In this document: positions 16,260-24,413 of the stretch, in pieces
Layout: every line of letters begins with the position of its first letter
Position numbering within the stretch: the stretch's first letter is position 1
Source of the DNA: Jannaschia pohangensis
Lineage (GTDB): Bacteria; Pseudomonadota; Alphaproteobacteria; Rhodobacterales; Rhodobacteraceae
Direction of reading: 5' to 3'
DNA: 64,000 nucleotides
NCBI RefSeq assembly: GCF_900113875.1
Contig: NZ_FORA01000001.1
Coordinates: 1,054,001 to 1,118,000, forward strand
The notes under the pieces: model-generated
The model's input: only the letters and a program-made list of their open reading frames with translations
What the model was told of the DNA's origin: nothing
Databases searched by the model: none
Program-made: the position numbers and the translations under genes

Positions 16260-17040
16260 CCCGGCCTTCCCGCAGGGCGAACAGCGCGACCGCCGCCGCA
16301 TTCGACACGTTGAGCGATCCGAAGGCCCCCGCCGGGTCGATCCGCACCATCCGGTCGCACAGCTCCTTGGTCCGCTCGCGCAGACCCGGCCCTTCGGCCC
16401 CGAGGACGATGGCCGTGGGCACCGTGACCAGATTGGCAGCAACCGCGCTCAGCGTCTCCTCCGCCTCGCCATCCATGCCGACAAGGGTATAGCCCAGATC
16501 CTTCAGCCGCTCCATCGCATCGCCCAGGTTCCCCACCCGCAGATAGGGTTGCCGCTCCAGCGCGCCCGAAGCCGTCTTGGCCAGCGCCCCCGTCTCGGGG
16601 GCGGCATGGCGCGAGGGGGCGATCACGGCCCGCGCGCCGAAAACCTCGGCCGACCGCAGGATCGCGCCCGCATTGTGCGGGTCCGTGACCCGGTCGAGCA
16701 GGACCAGCAGCGGCGCCCCCTGCCCCGGTCGCGCCAGATCGTCGAGCTTGCCCCAGTCCAGCGCCTTGACCTCCAGCGCCGCGCCCTGATGCACCGACCC
16801 GGGGTCGAGCGGCACGGGAAAGCGGCGCGGGTCCGCGATCTCGGGCTCCATCCCCGACGCGGGCACCACCTCGCCCAGGCGGTCGGCGGCATTCTTGGTC
16901 AGCACCAGCCGCAGGCGGTCGCGCATCGGATTCTGCAACGCATCGCGCACCGCATGCAGCCCGAACAGCCAGACCGTCGCCTGTGCAGACGCGCGCCTGT
17001 CCCGTTCCTTGTCGACCACCCATTTCGGCTTTTGTGCCAT
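16252..17040 (-). CDS. rlmB: 23S rRNA (guanosine-2'-O-)-methyltransferase, SpoU/TrmH family
   Basis: Predicted to methylate the 2'-OH of G2251 in 23S rRNA. The N-terminal substrate-binding domain (VWLFGLHAVRDALQNPMRDR) is followed by the SPOUT knot with all three motifs: LLDRVTDPHNAGAILRSAEV (1), IVLGAEGPGLRERTKELCD (2) and IDPAGAFGSLNVSNAAAVAL (3). The start MAQKPKWVVDKERDR at 17040 is preferred to an ATG at 17064. Other SpoU enzymes acting on tRNA or rRNA are possible, but length and N-domain fit RlmB. It is followed by a coupled zinc-ribbon gene. Confidence 0.92.
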   Translation of the reverse strand: MAQKPKWVVDKERDRRASAQATVWLFGLHAVRDALQNPMRDRLRLVLTKNAADRLGEVVPASGMEPEIADPRRFPVPLDPGSVHQGAALEVKALDWGKLDDLARPGQGAPLLVLLDRVTDPHNAGAILRSAEVFGARAVIAPSRHAAPETGALAKTASGALERQPYLRVGNLGDAMERLKDLGYTLVGMDGEAEETLSAVAANLVTVPTAIVLGAEGPGLRERTKELCDRMVRIDPAGAFGSLNVSNAAAVALFALREGRDG

Positions 17041-17149
17041 TCCCGTCACCCGCAGATCACCCATGGATCACCCGCTTATCACCCGTCCGTCCCCGAGGCC
17101 AGAACACCGCTTGACCCCGTCTGCCCGGCCCGCTAGGACCGCCGCCAGT

Positions 17150-17233
17150 GGGCGACAGGCCGCAAGGTGTGGCAGGGGACTGTAACTCCCTCGAGGCGAC
17201 TCACGCCTGGTTCGATTCCAGGGTCGCCCACCA
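17150..17233 (+). tRNA. tRNA-Tyr(GUA)
   Basis: Acceptor stem GGGCGAC/GTCGCCC with discriminator A and encoded CCA; D stem GCC/GGC; anticodon loop CTGTAAC (GTA) on stem GGGGA/TCCCT; long variable arm; T stem CCTGG/CCAGG with loop TTCGATT. At 84 bases with a long variable arm it is a class II tRNA, as tRNA-Tyr is in bacteria. It faces away from rlmB. Confidence 0.95.
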
Positions 17234-17304
17234 TTCTACCCAAGATGCCGATGACCGGATCCGCCCCCAGGGGGGCCCGCTGTCAAGACTTCAAGCACCT
17301 GAAA

Positions 17305-17748
17305 TCATTGAATTCCGTTGGCGCGCTGCAATTCGCGGACATAGGCGACGATCATCTCGACATCGGCCCGCGTCACCCCTTCGACCGCTGGCATGTCCCC
17401 AAAGGGCCAGTGATGCGCCTGCACGCCCAGGGCCACCGCGCGCTGGAAACTCTCGTCGCCGTGGTGCCCGGGTTCATAGATGCGATGCACCAAGGGCGGC
17501 GCCACCCCGACCCGCCCCGCCGCATTCACCCCATGACAGACCGCACACTCTCCCTCGAACAGCGCCTTCCCGACCGTGGCCGCTTCGGACAGGTTTTCGG
17601 GGAGGGTCACGCTGACCAACGCGCCATCGGGAACCTCCGCTGCGACAGGTGTCGACGGGGGCGCATCGGGCCGGGACAGGAAAACATACCCGCCGATGAG
17701 CCCCGAAACTCCCAATGCGATCAAGATGATGGATTTCATGCGCGCCAT
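17305..17748 (-). CDS. Membrane-anchored class I cytochrome c
   Basis: A 147-residue monohaem cytochrome c. An uncleaved-looking N-terminal helix (MKSIILIALGVSGLIGGYVF) is followed by a Pro/Ala linker and a haem domain with C68-A-V-C71-H72 and the likely axial Met119 in FGDMPAV. It acts in periplasmic electron transfer. The start at 17748 (MARMKS) is preferred; the longer frame upstream lacks protein-like sequence. It follows the DUF305 gene in the same direction, suggesting a shared, possibly copper-responsive, transcript. Confidence 0.88.
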   Translation of the reverse strand: MARMKSIILIALGVSGLIGGYVFLSRPDAPPSTPVAAEVPDGALVSVTLPENLSEAATVGKALFEGECAVCHGVNAAGRVGVAPPLVHRIYEPGHHGDESFQRAVALGVQAHHWPFGDMPAVEGVTRADVEMIVAYVRELQRANGIQ

Positions 17749-17824
17749 CCCTTTGTCATGCCGGGCAAGGCGTATCCCTTCCAGTCGGGGGAAGGTCAAG
17801 GCCAGGTTTCGCGACGGTGGCCGT

Positions 17825-18298
17825 TCAGGTTCCGCCCGCTTCCAGCGCGTCGATAAGGGCGACCATCTCGTCGATTTCCCGCCGCTGTGCCTCGATGATG
17901 CCACGCGCCAGTTCCTGCACCCGCGGGTCGCTCAGTTCGGCCCGCTCGCTGGTCAGGATGGCGATGGAATGGTGCGGGATCATGGCCTTCATCCAGCTGA
18001 CGTCCTGCACCGTTTCCTGCGACCGCACGAGCCAGAGCGCGGTGGCGAACACCACCCCGGATCCGCCGTAAAGGGCGAGATTCATTGCCTTGTTACGATA
18101 CATGCCAAGCATGAAGGTCAGCATCACCACGGCCATGACGGCCCCCATGATGACGGTCATGTAGACGCGCGTCTCGCTGAAGAAGACATGCCCGGTCTCA
18201 TCGGTATTGAGATACATCAGTCCGAACATGATGGCCGTCGATGTGCCCACCATGGCGAAGAACCTCAGATAGGATGTGCCCCGAGTGTCGTCCTGCAT
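17825..18298 (-). CDS. DUF305 membrane protein, probably copper-related
   Basis: A 157-residue protein with three predicted membrane helices (about residues 13-30, 43-64 and 72-90) and a C-terminal DUF305 domain: DVSWMKAMIPHHSIAILTSE with the conserved MIPHH, then a four-helix pattern (ARGIIEAQRREIDEMVALID). DUF305 proteins include CopM-like copper binders and many members near copper export genes. Met and His residues in the first helix of the domain could be metal ligands. A CueR-like palindrome lies 35 bases upstream, and a cytochrome c gene follows. Confidence 0.85.
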   Translation of the reverse strand: MQDDTRGTSYLRFFAMVGTSTAIMFGLMYLNTDETGHVFFSETRVYMTVIMGAVMAVVMLTFMLGMYRNKAMNLALYGGSGVVFATALWLVRSQETVQDVSWMKAMIPHHSIAILTSERAELSDPRVQELARGIIEAQRREIDEMVALIDALEAGGT

Positions 18299-18332
18299 TG
18301 CTTGCCCTTTCCGTTCCGTTTCAGGGGCTCAA

Positions 18333-18356
18333 CAACCTTCCAGCGCTGGAAGGTTG
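18333..18356. promoter_or_regulatory. CueR/HmrR-like palindromic operator
   Basis: The arms CAACCTTCCAGC and its exact reverse complement form a 24-base perfect palindrome, 35 bases upstream of the DUF305 start. The core ACCTTCC-N6-GGAAGGT matches CueR/HmrR (MerR-family copper sensor) sites except that the usual inner spacing is seven. It is therefore a candidate copper-responsive promoter for the DUF305-cytochrome c pair. No MerR-family gene is in the window. Confidence 0.65.
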
Positions 18357-18390
18357 CAGACATCCCGAATTCGACGGACAGGCCGCAGGG

Positions 18391-19155
18391 TCAGGCGGCG
18401 GGGGCCTCCTTGGCGCCGGTCATGAAGGCGACGGCGTCGGACATGGTGTAATCCTTGGGGTCGATCACGCACAGACGCTTGCCCAGACGGTGGACATGGA
18501 TGCGGTCGGCCACCTCGAAGACATGGGGCATGTTGTGGCTGATCAGGATGATCGGAATGCCTCGGGACCGCACATCCAGGATCAGCTCCAGCACCCGGCG
18601 GCTTTCCTTGACGCCAAGGGCCGCCGTGGGTTCATCGAGAATGATGACCTTCGACCCGAAAGCCGCCGCCCGTGCCACGGCCACGCCCTGCCGCTGACCG
18701 CCCGACAGCGTCTCGACCGCCTGATTGATGTTCTGGATCGTCATCAGCCCCAGTTCCGACAGCTTGTCGCGGGCGATCTTCTCCATTCGGGCACGGTCGA
18801 GTTGACGAAAGACCGACCCCATGACCCCGGGTTTGCGCAGCTCGCGCCCCATGAACATGTTGTCGGCAATCGACAGGGCGGGCGACATGGCGAGGGTCTG
18901 ATAGACTGTTTCGATCCCTTCGGCGCGCGCATCGTTCGGCGAGGAGAAGCGCACCTTTCGCCCCTCCAGCAGGACGTGGCCCGCGTCGGGAATGACCGCC
19001 CCTGACAGCACCTTTATGAGCGACGACTTCCCCGCCCCGTTGTCGCCGATCACCGCGACGATCTCGCCGGGGTTAAGGTCGAAGTCGCAATTGTCGAGGG
19101 CCGTGACCTTGCCATAGCGCTTGACCAGCCCGCGGGCCTTGAGAATGGGTTCCAT
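18391..19155 (-). CDS. frcA: Sugar ABC transporter ATP-binding protein (FrcA-like)
   Basis: ATPase of a CUT2-type monosaccharide importer. The 254-residue protein has a single ABC domain: Walker A GDNGAGKSS (about residue 41), Q-loop in GIETVYQTLAMS, signature LSGGQRQGVAVARA, Walker B VIILDEPTAAL and a switch His in ILISHNM. Single-domain ATPases are typical of the Frc (fructose/mannose/ribose) type, unlike the double-domain RhaT further right. The start at 19155 overlaps the frcC stop. It is the last gene of frcBCA. Confidence 0.9.
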   Translation of the reverse strand: MEPILKARGLVKRYGKVTALDNCDFDLNPGEIVAVIGDNGAGKSSLIKVLSGAVIPDAGHVLLEGRKVRFSSPNDARAEGIETVYQTLAMSPALSIADNMFMGRELRKPGVMGSVFRQLDRARMEKIARDKLSELGLMTIQNINQAVETLSGGQRQGVAVARAAAFGSKVIILDEPTAALGVKESRRVLELILDVRSRGIPIILISHNMPHVFEVADRIHVHRLGKRLCVIDPKDYTMSDAVAFMTGAKEAPAA

Positions 19156-20243
19156 CACGCAGCCACCTTTCTGATCCATTGGTCCACGGCCACTGCGGCG
19201 ATGATGAGCACGCCGATCAGCAGATAGGTCCATTGCGCATCCGCCCCCAGAAGGCGCAGGCCCAGAGTGAACACGCCGACGATCAATGCGCCGAAGAACG
19301 TGCCCATGATCGACCCGCGTCCGCCAAACAGGCTGATCCCGCCGATGACCACGGCCGTGATGCTTTCGATGTTGAGCAGTTGCCCGGAGGTGGGCGACAC
19401 CGATCCGATGCGCCCGATCAGGGCCCAACCGGCGAAGGCGCAGATCAGGCCCGCCACGCCATAGACCGAAATCAGCGTGCGCTTGACGTTGACACCCGAA
19501 AGCTGTGCCGCCTCGGGGTCGTCGCCCGTCGCATAGACGTGCCGCCCCCAGGCCGTGTGACGCAGCGCATAGGCGAGGAACACCACCACCAAGACCATGA
19601 AGATGACGCCATAGGTGAAGGTCGCCCCACCCCGCCCGTCGGCATCGGCGCCGATCTTGAACGTCGTGCCGAGGAATTGCAAAAGCGGCGCTTCGGTCTC
19701 GATCTCCTGGCTGCGGATGGTTTCGTTGGCTGAATAAAGGAAGTTGGCCGCCAGCACGATCTGCCACATGCCAAGGGTCACGATGAAGGGCGGCAGCTTC
19801 ATGACCGCCACGAGCCAGCCGTTGACACAGCCGATGGCCGTGCCCGCCAGCAGGCCGATGGCGACCGAGATTTCCACCGGCACGCCGTAGCGGAAGGTGA
19901 ACTGGCCCATGATGACCGAGCTGATGACCGCGATCGCGCCGACCGACAGGTCGATGCCCGCCGTCAGGATGACCAGCGATTGCGCGGCGGCGACGATGCC
20001 CACGATCTGCACCTGTTGCAGGATCAGCGTCAGTGCGAAGGGCGAGAAGAATTTCGTCCCCAGAAGCAGGCCGAAGGTGATGATGGACCCCAACAGAACC
20101 ACCAGAGGCACCAGCGCCGGGTTCACGTGGAGCGCGTGCTGCACCCGGTCCAACGCGCTGGCGCGCGCCTTGGAGAAATCCGCTACGGCTTCGCCCCGGC
20201 TCGCCTGGACGACGGCCTCGTAATCGTCGGTCTTGTCGGACAC
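19155..20243 (-). CDS. frcC: Sugar ABC transporter permease (FrcC-like)
   Basis: A 362-residue RbsC/FrcC-type permease with about ten membrane helices starting near residue 45 (NPALVPLVVLLGSIITFGLL). The AAAQSLVILTAGIDLSVGAI motif is typical of CUT2 permeases. The start is placed at GTG 20243 because GGGAGGGAAC lies just upstream; an ATG at 20279 falls inside a hairpin. It works with FrcB and FrcA to import fructose-type monosaccharides; substrate is inferred from FrcB similarity. It overlaps frcA by one base. Confidence 0.9.
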   Translation of the reverse strand: MSDKTDDYEAVVQASRGEAVADFSKARASALDRVQHALHVNPALVPLVVLLGSIITFGLLLGTKFFSPFALTLILQQVQIVGIVAAAQSLVILTAGIDLSVGAIAVISSVIMGQFTFRYGVPVEISVAIGLLAGTAIGCVNGWLVAVMKLPPFIVTLGMWQIVLAANFLYSANETIRSQEIETEAPLLQFLGTTFKIGADADGRGGATFTYGVIFMVLVVVFLAYALRHTAWGRHVYATGDDPEAAQLSGVNVKRTLISVYGVAGLICAFAGWALIGRIGSVSPTSGQLLNIESITAVVIGGISLFGGRGSIMGTFFGALIVGVFTLGLRLLGADAQWTYLLIGVLIIAAVAVDQWIRKVAA

Positions 20244-20268
20244 CTGCGTTCCCTCCCTCGCGTGTGTC

Positions 20269-20298
20269 GCAGGGGGCATGTCACCGCACGCCCCCTGC
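20269..20298 (-). promoter_or_regulatory. Intercistronic hairpin between frcB and frcC
   Basis: GCAGGGGGC (20269-20277) pairs perfectly with GCCCCCTGC (20290-20298) around a 12-base loop. It lies in the 79-base gap after the frcB stop on the minus-strand transcript. Such hairpins usually stabilise the binding-protein mRNA or partly terminate transcription, so that frcB is made in excess of frcC and frcA. Confidence 0.65.
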
Positions 20299-20322
20299 CT
20301 TTTGATCTAGCCTGTCAGGGTC

Positions 20323-21354
20323 TCAGCCCCAGCAGAGCGCCTTGCCTTCCTCGACCGAGATGCTCTCGACGCCTTCGGCGGGCTGGTCCGTCACAAGGGC
20401 GACGCCGGTATCGAAGAAGTCCTTGCCGGGCGTGTTCTCGGGCTTGGTGCCGTCGGCGGCATAGGCGGCAATCGCCTCGATCCCCTTGGCGGCCATGAGC
20501 AGCGGATACTGCTGCGACGTGGCCCCGATCACACCGTCCGCGACGTTCTGGACGCCGGGGCAACCGCCGTCGACGGAGACGATCAGAACCTCACCCTCGC
20601 GGCCGATGGACTTGAGCGCCTCATAGGCACCGGCGGCGGCAGGCTCGTTGATGGTGTAGACCACGTTGATCGTCGGATCGACGGCCAGAAGGTTTTCCAT
20701 CGCCTTGCGGCCCCCCTCTTCGTTGCCGGCGGTCACGTCGTTGCCGACGATGCGGGGGTCATCCTCGTCGCCCCACTTGCTCGGGTCCTTCACGTCGATG
20801 CCGAAGCCGGTCAGGAAGCCCTGATCGCGCAGTACGCCGACGGTCGGCTGGCTGACGGCGAGGTCGAGCATCGCGATGCGGGCATTGGCGGCCTCGTCAC
20901 CCAAGGTGGCGGCGGCCCATTGGCCGATCAGCTCACCGGCCAGGAAGTTGTCGGTGGCAAAGGTCGCATCGGCCGCATCAATCGGGTCGAGCGGCGTGTC
21001 GAGCGCGATGACCAGCAGGCCTGCGTCGCGGGCCTGGGTGACGGCCCCCACGATGGACGAGGTGTCCGAGGCGGTCAGCAGGATGCCCGAGGCGCCGTCG
21101 GCGATGCAGGTCTCGATGGCGGCAACCTGGGTCTCGTGGTCGCCGTCGATCTTGCCCGCATAGGAGCGCAGGGTGATCCCGGCTTCGGCGGCGGCGGCTT
21201 CGGCACCTTCGCGCATCTTCACGAAGAACGGGTTGGTGTCGGTCTTGGTGATGAGACAGGCCGACGTCCCATGGGCATCGGCCAGCGCCGCACCGGACAT
21301 GGCGATTGTCATGGTACCCGACGCAAGCAGGGTTCCGATCAAAAGATTCTTCAT
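20323..21354 (-). CDS. frcB: Fructose-type sugar-binding protein (FrcB-like)
   Basis: Periplasmic binding protein of the CUT2 importer. The 343-residue protein has a signal peptide ([20 protein letters not shown], cleavage after AALA near residue 25) and closely follows the rhizobial FrcB pattern: [20 protein letters not shown], the [20 protein letters not shown] segment, [20 protein letters not shown] and the C-terminal CWG. FrcB binds fructose and, less tightly, mannose and ribose. First gene of frcBCA; divergent from the ROK regulator. Confidence 0.92.
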   Translation of the reverse strand: MKNLLIGTLLASGTMTIAMSGAALADAHGTSACLITKTDTNPFFVKMREGAEAAAAEAGITLRSYAGKIDGDHETQVAAIETCIADGASGILLTASDTSSIVGAVTQARDAGLLVIALDTPLDPIDAADATFATDNFLAGELIGQWAAATLGDEAANARIAMLDLAVSQPTVGVLRDQGFLTGFGIDVKDPSKWGDEDDPRIVGNDVTAGNEEGGRKAMENLLAVDPTINVVYTINEPAAAGAYEALKSIGREGEVLIVSVDGGCPGVQNVADGVIGATSQQYPLLMAAKGIEAIAAYAADGTKPENTPGKDFFDTGVALVTDQPAEGVESISVEEGKALCWG

Positions 21355-21454
21355 GGTTTCCTCCCAAAAAACAAAGGCCTGACGCCCCTCGGCCCGGCCT
21401 CGTGCAAGTCGTCTTCGGCGACCCGAACGCCCCCTTCATGGCGCGATTCGGCTG

Positions 21455-21496
21455 AGCCTGTCAATTAATTAGTTAACTTTTCTTATTAACCCGCCT
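21455..21496. promoter_or_regulatory. AT-rich control region between frcB and the ROK regulator
   Basis: The 185-base divergent gap holds one AT-rich block. In it GTTAA and TTAAC flank nine bases (21473-21491), preceded by AATTAATTAG. ROK/Mlc/NagC repressors bind AT-rich inverted repeats, so this is the likely operator for both directions. The exact boundaries are not certain. Confidence 0.5.
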
Positions 21497-21539
21497 GCGC
21501 TATTACGGACGGCAGACGAGTCACCTATGGTGCGCGGGA

Positions 21540-22745
21540 ATGAAGGACGCCGAAGTCAGATCAATCAGCTCGGGCCTGAGCCAGAAGGGTGTTCGTGACC
21601 ACAACGAACGCCTTCTGCTGTCGTTGCTGCAAAGGCACGGGGAACGGCCCGGCAGCGATCTGGCCCGCCTGTCCGGCCTGTCGCCGCCCACGGTGTCGGG
21701 CATCCTGCGACGGTTGGAAGGAGACGGCCTGCTGGAGCGGGGGACACCGACTCGCGGGCGGGTCGGCAAGCCGTCGATCCCGATGCGCCTGGCCGGGGGC
21801 GGCGTCCTGTCGTTCGGCCTCAAGATCGGTCGACGATCGGCGGACCTCCTCCTGATGGATATCACCGGCGTGATCCGCCACCAGCGCCAGATCGTCTATC
21901 CAAGCCCCGACCCCGAGGCGGTCTTCGCCTTTCTGGCGCACGGCCTGTCCGAGATCACCGCCTCCCTGCCCCGCGTCGAAGCGGTACGCATCTGCGGCAT
22001 CGGCGTCGCCATGCCCTTCGAGATGTGGAGGGCCGGATACCAAAGTGGCGACCAGGGTTCTGAGCAGAGTTTCGCCCTGTGGCGCGACATCGACATCCGC
22101 GAGGTGATCGCCGGGTTTTCGGCCCTACCTGTCGGCATCCTGAACGACGCAACCGCCGCCTGTCAGGCCGAGCACGTCTATGGGCGCGGCAAGGAGTTCC
22201 AGGACTACGCTTATTTCTTCATTGGGGCCTTCACCGGCGGCGGCATCGTGCTGAACAACTCGGTGTTCCAGGGGCGGCAGGGCAACGCGGGCGCGCTCGG
22301 CTCTCTCCCGAGCATCAGTCCGAACGGCGAGAGCATGCAGCTGGTGGACCTGGCTTCGATCCACCGTCTGGAGTCGCGTCTGCGCGAGGTAGAGATCGAC
22401 CCCGCCCTGCTCTGGCAGGTCCCGCAGGACTGGAGCGGGATTTCACGGTATGTGGAGCCATGGCTGGGCCAGACCGCGCAGGATCTGGCCAAGGCGGCCC
22501 TGTCCGCCTGCTCGGTCATCGATTTTGAGGCGATCGTCATCGACGGGGCCTTCCCCGCCGCGATCCGCGAAGATCTGGTCGATCGGGTCCGCCGCTATAT
22601 CGTCCATCAGGACACGCGCGGCCTGATCCCGCCCCGGATCGAGGCCGGAACCGTGGGGGGGAACGCCCGTGCCATCGGCGCGGCATCCGGCCCGATCCTG
22701 TCGCAATATCTGCTCGACACGAATGCGGTGTCCGCCGTGGCGTGA
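21540..22745 (+). CDS. ROK-family transcriptional repressor of the frc operon
   Basis: A 401-residue ROK protein of the Mlc/NagC/XylR type. An N-terminal winged helix-turn-helix (RDHNERLLLSLLQRHGERPG, then SDLARLSGLSPPTVSGILRR) precedes the ROK sugar-binding domain with the nucleotide-fold segments GVLSFGLKIGRRSADLLLMD and GILNDATAACQAEHVYGRG. The canonical CxCGxxGCxE zinc motif is not obvious, as in several ROK repressors of ABC operons. Its divergence from frcB makes it the likely sugar-responsive repressor of frcBCA. The inducer is inferred to be the imported sugar or its phosphate. Confidence 0.9.
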   Translation: MKDAEVRSISSGLSQKGVRDHNERLLLSLLQRHGERPGSDLARLSGLSPPTVSGILRRLEGDGLLERGTPTRGRVGKPSIPMRLAGGGVLSFGLKIGRRSADLLLMDITGVIRHQRQIVYPSPDPEAVFAFLAHGLSEITASLPRVEAVRICGIGVAMPFEMWRAGYQSGDQGSEQSFALWRDIDIREVIAGFSALPVGILNDATAACQAEHVYGRGKEFQDYAYFFIGAFTGGGIVLNNSVFQGRQGNAGALGSLPSISPNGESMQLVDLASIHRLESRLREVEIDPALLWQVPQDWSGISRYVEPWLGQTAQDLAKAALSACSVIDFEAIVIDGAFPAAIREDLVDRVRRYIVHQDTRGLIPPRIEAGTVGGNARAIGAASGPILSQYLLDTNAVSAVA

Positions 22746-22754
22746 GCGGTGCTG

Positions 22755-23423
22755 TCAGTCGCAGGGTGCGCGGGCGTGGATCAGGTGACCCGTCTTCATC
22801 CAGATCCTTGTGCCCCCGGCCCTCGCCTGCGCCCGGAGCGGCATCCCATCGGGCAGGCGCAGCCAGCCGCCGCGCGACAGCGTCTCGCCGCCTTCCGCGA
22901 TGGCGCCGTCGATTACCAGAACCTCGATCCCGCCCGGCGCATCCGACAGGATGGTCGCCCCCGCCTCGGCCACGGTGAACGTCACCTCCTCGAACGCGTC
23001 GCGGTGCAGGACGGTCCGGGCAAGCCCGTCACCCGCGGGCGCCAACCCCTCGGCCATGTCGCGGCGGAACTGGGTGCGGTCGTCCGGGTCGAACTGCCAG
23101 AGCTTGACGAAGATCGTGCACCCCTCGGCCGACCCCGGAGTATGGGCCGACGTCGGCGGGTTCCGCACGTAGGTGCCCGTGGGATAATCCCCATGCTCGT
23201 CCTGAAACACCCCGTCGAGGACGATGAACTCCTCGCCACCGGTATGGGTATGGGCGGAGAAGTGGCTTCCGGGGGCATAGCGCACGATGCTGGTGGCCCG
23301 CGCCACCTCCCCGCCGATCCGGTCGAGCATGCGCCGGTCGACCCCCGCCATCGGAGAGGCCTGCCACGGCATCCGGTCGGACTGGACGACGACACGCGCC
23401 GAGAAATCGCTGTTGAGTTCCAT
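22755..23423 (-). CDS. Two-cupin protein with ChrR-like cupin domain
   Basis: A 222-residue protein with two cupin halves. The first carries the metal ligands [20 protein letters not shown] with downstream [16 protein letters not shown], the pattern of the ChrR cupin (zinc-binding half of an anti-sigma factor); the second half ([20 protein letters not shown]) lacks clear ligands. No N-terminal anti-sigma zinc-finger domain and no sigma factor gene are present, so it is more likely a stand-alone enzyme or sensor. The ATG at 23423 ([13 protein letters not shown]) follows GGAGGAC. Convergent with the ROK gene, nine bases apart. Confidence 0.82.
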   Translation of the reverse strand: MELNSDFSARVVVQSDRMPWQASPMAGVDRRMLDRIGGEVARATSIVRYAPGSHFSAHTHTGGEEFIVLDGVFQDEHGDYPTGTYVRNPPTSAHTPGSAEGCTIFVKLWQFDPDDRTQFRRDMAEGLAPAGDGLARTVLHRDAFEEVTFTVAEAGATILSDAPGGIEVLVIDGAIAEGGETLSRGGWLRLPDGMPLRAQARAGGTRIWMKTGHLIHARAPCD

Positions 23424-23603
23424 GTGTCCTCCGCGCTGACCGGGCCGCGACCCTTCGGGCAAGGATAGCCCTTTCAACCGTCAGCGCCACCTGCGGCGCG
23501 CTCCCACCCCGGACCTCTCGAATTCGAGCCATTTTCCGTGGAAAAGGACTTCGCAGAGGGTGCGCCCATGCTAACGTAAGGCCACTTGGAAGGGGGGACT
23601 TCA

Positions 23604-24092
23604 ATGTTTGCACATACTCTGACCGCGACGGCCCTTGGCCTTGCGCTGTCCTGTCTGGCGGGTGCCGCGCTGGCCTGTCCGGACGTCAGCCAGAACGGCG
23701 CCTATGGTCGCTTCACCGGGCAACAGCTCTATGAGGCCAAATTCTTCAGCGTCACCGCCGGCGGCGATTTCCCGATCCGCGCACGGTGCAAGGGCATCTA
23801 CAACGCCCTGCGGTCCGAGCGGGGCGAGGGGTTCTTTCCTGTCCGTCCCGATTTCACGCTGGAGACGCCGGGGCTGGCCGGCTTCACGCTGGTGATCTCG
23901 GTGGTCAGCGACTGTGACTCGGCCCTGCTGATCAATACGCCTGCGGGCAATTGGTATTACGACGATGATGACAACGGGAACCTCGATGCGCGCATCGACC
24001 TGACCGCGCCGTCATCGGGTGTTCTCGACATCTGGGTCGGAACGGCGGATGGGGAATACTGCGACGCGCAGTTGCGGCTCGAAACCTTCTGA
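23604..24092 (+). CDS. Exported hypothetical protein (162 aa)
   Basis: This protein has a signal peptide (MFAHTLTATALGLALSCLAG, cleavage near ALA-C) and several Cys residues that could form disulfides or, at the first mature Cys, carry lipid. The mature part is beta-rich and ends with an Asp-rich segment (NWYYDDDDNGNLDARIDLTA, then VLDIWVGTADGEYCDAQLRL) like the peptidase-C-terminal-type or calcium-binding beta-sandwich of many secreted proteins. The ATG at 23604 follows GGAAGGGGGG. Roseobacters have many paralogous proteins of this type; function unknown. Confidence 0.75.
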   Translation: MFAHTLTATALGLALSCLAGAALACPDVSQNGAYGRFTGQQLYEAKFFSVTAGGDFPIRARCKGIYNALRSERGEGFFPVRPDFTLETPGLAGFTLVISVVSDCDSALLINTPAGNWYYDDDDNGNLDARIDLTAPSSGVLDIWVGTADGEYCDAQLRLETF

Positions 24093-24113
24093 GCCATCGG
24101 CCCGGCGCGGGTG

Positions 24114-24413
24114 TCAGCCGCGCGCCGGACCGATCTGCATCCCGGTCAACGCATGGGCCAGACCCGCGCCATGCATGTCGCGGTCGGCGGCGGCCCCTTG
24201 CACCTGCGGGCGCGGCAGGCTCAGCTTGATGGCCCGCAGGTCGGGCAGGTCGAACCGCTTCAGCTCGGCGACGCCCAGGCGGGCCGCGAAGACCCCGGTC
24301 GGTGTGGCCGCGACCGTCCCGTAGGTCTCTGCCTCGCAGAAGATATCGATTGTGATCCAGAACGGCCCGGCATTCTTGGACCGGACCCGGGCAAGGGCGC
24401 CAAGCTCAGACAT
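24114..24413 (-). CDS. DUF4387 family protein
   Basis: A 99-residue DUF4387 protein: ELGALARVRSKNAGPFWITI, DIFCEAETYGTVAA and VFAARLGVAELKRFDLPDLR fit the family over its whole length. DUF4387 genes almost always follow AtuA-like (DUF1446) genes, and the two are thought to act as subunits or partners in carboxylate or terpenoid catabolism; the reaction is not established. The ATG at 24413 overlaps the AtuA-like stop by eight bases. Last gene of the leftward tct unit. Confidence 0.88.
   Translation of the reverse strand: MSELGALARVRSKNAGPFWITIDIFCEAETYGTVAATPTGVFAARLGVAELKRFDLPDLRAIKLSLPRPQVQGAAADRDMHGAGLAHALTGMQIGPARG

Noticed and set aside
18391-19767. ABC ATPase frame extended upstream to 458 codons
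   Set aside because: The extension is an out-of-frame reading of the frcC permease; the real start at 19155 overlaps the frcC stop.
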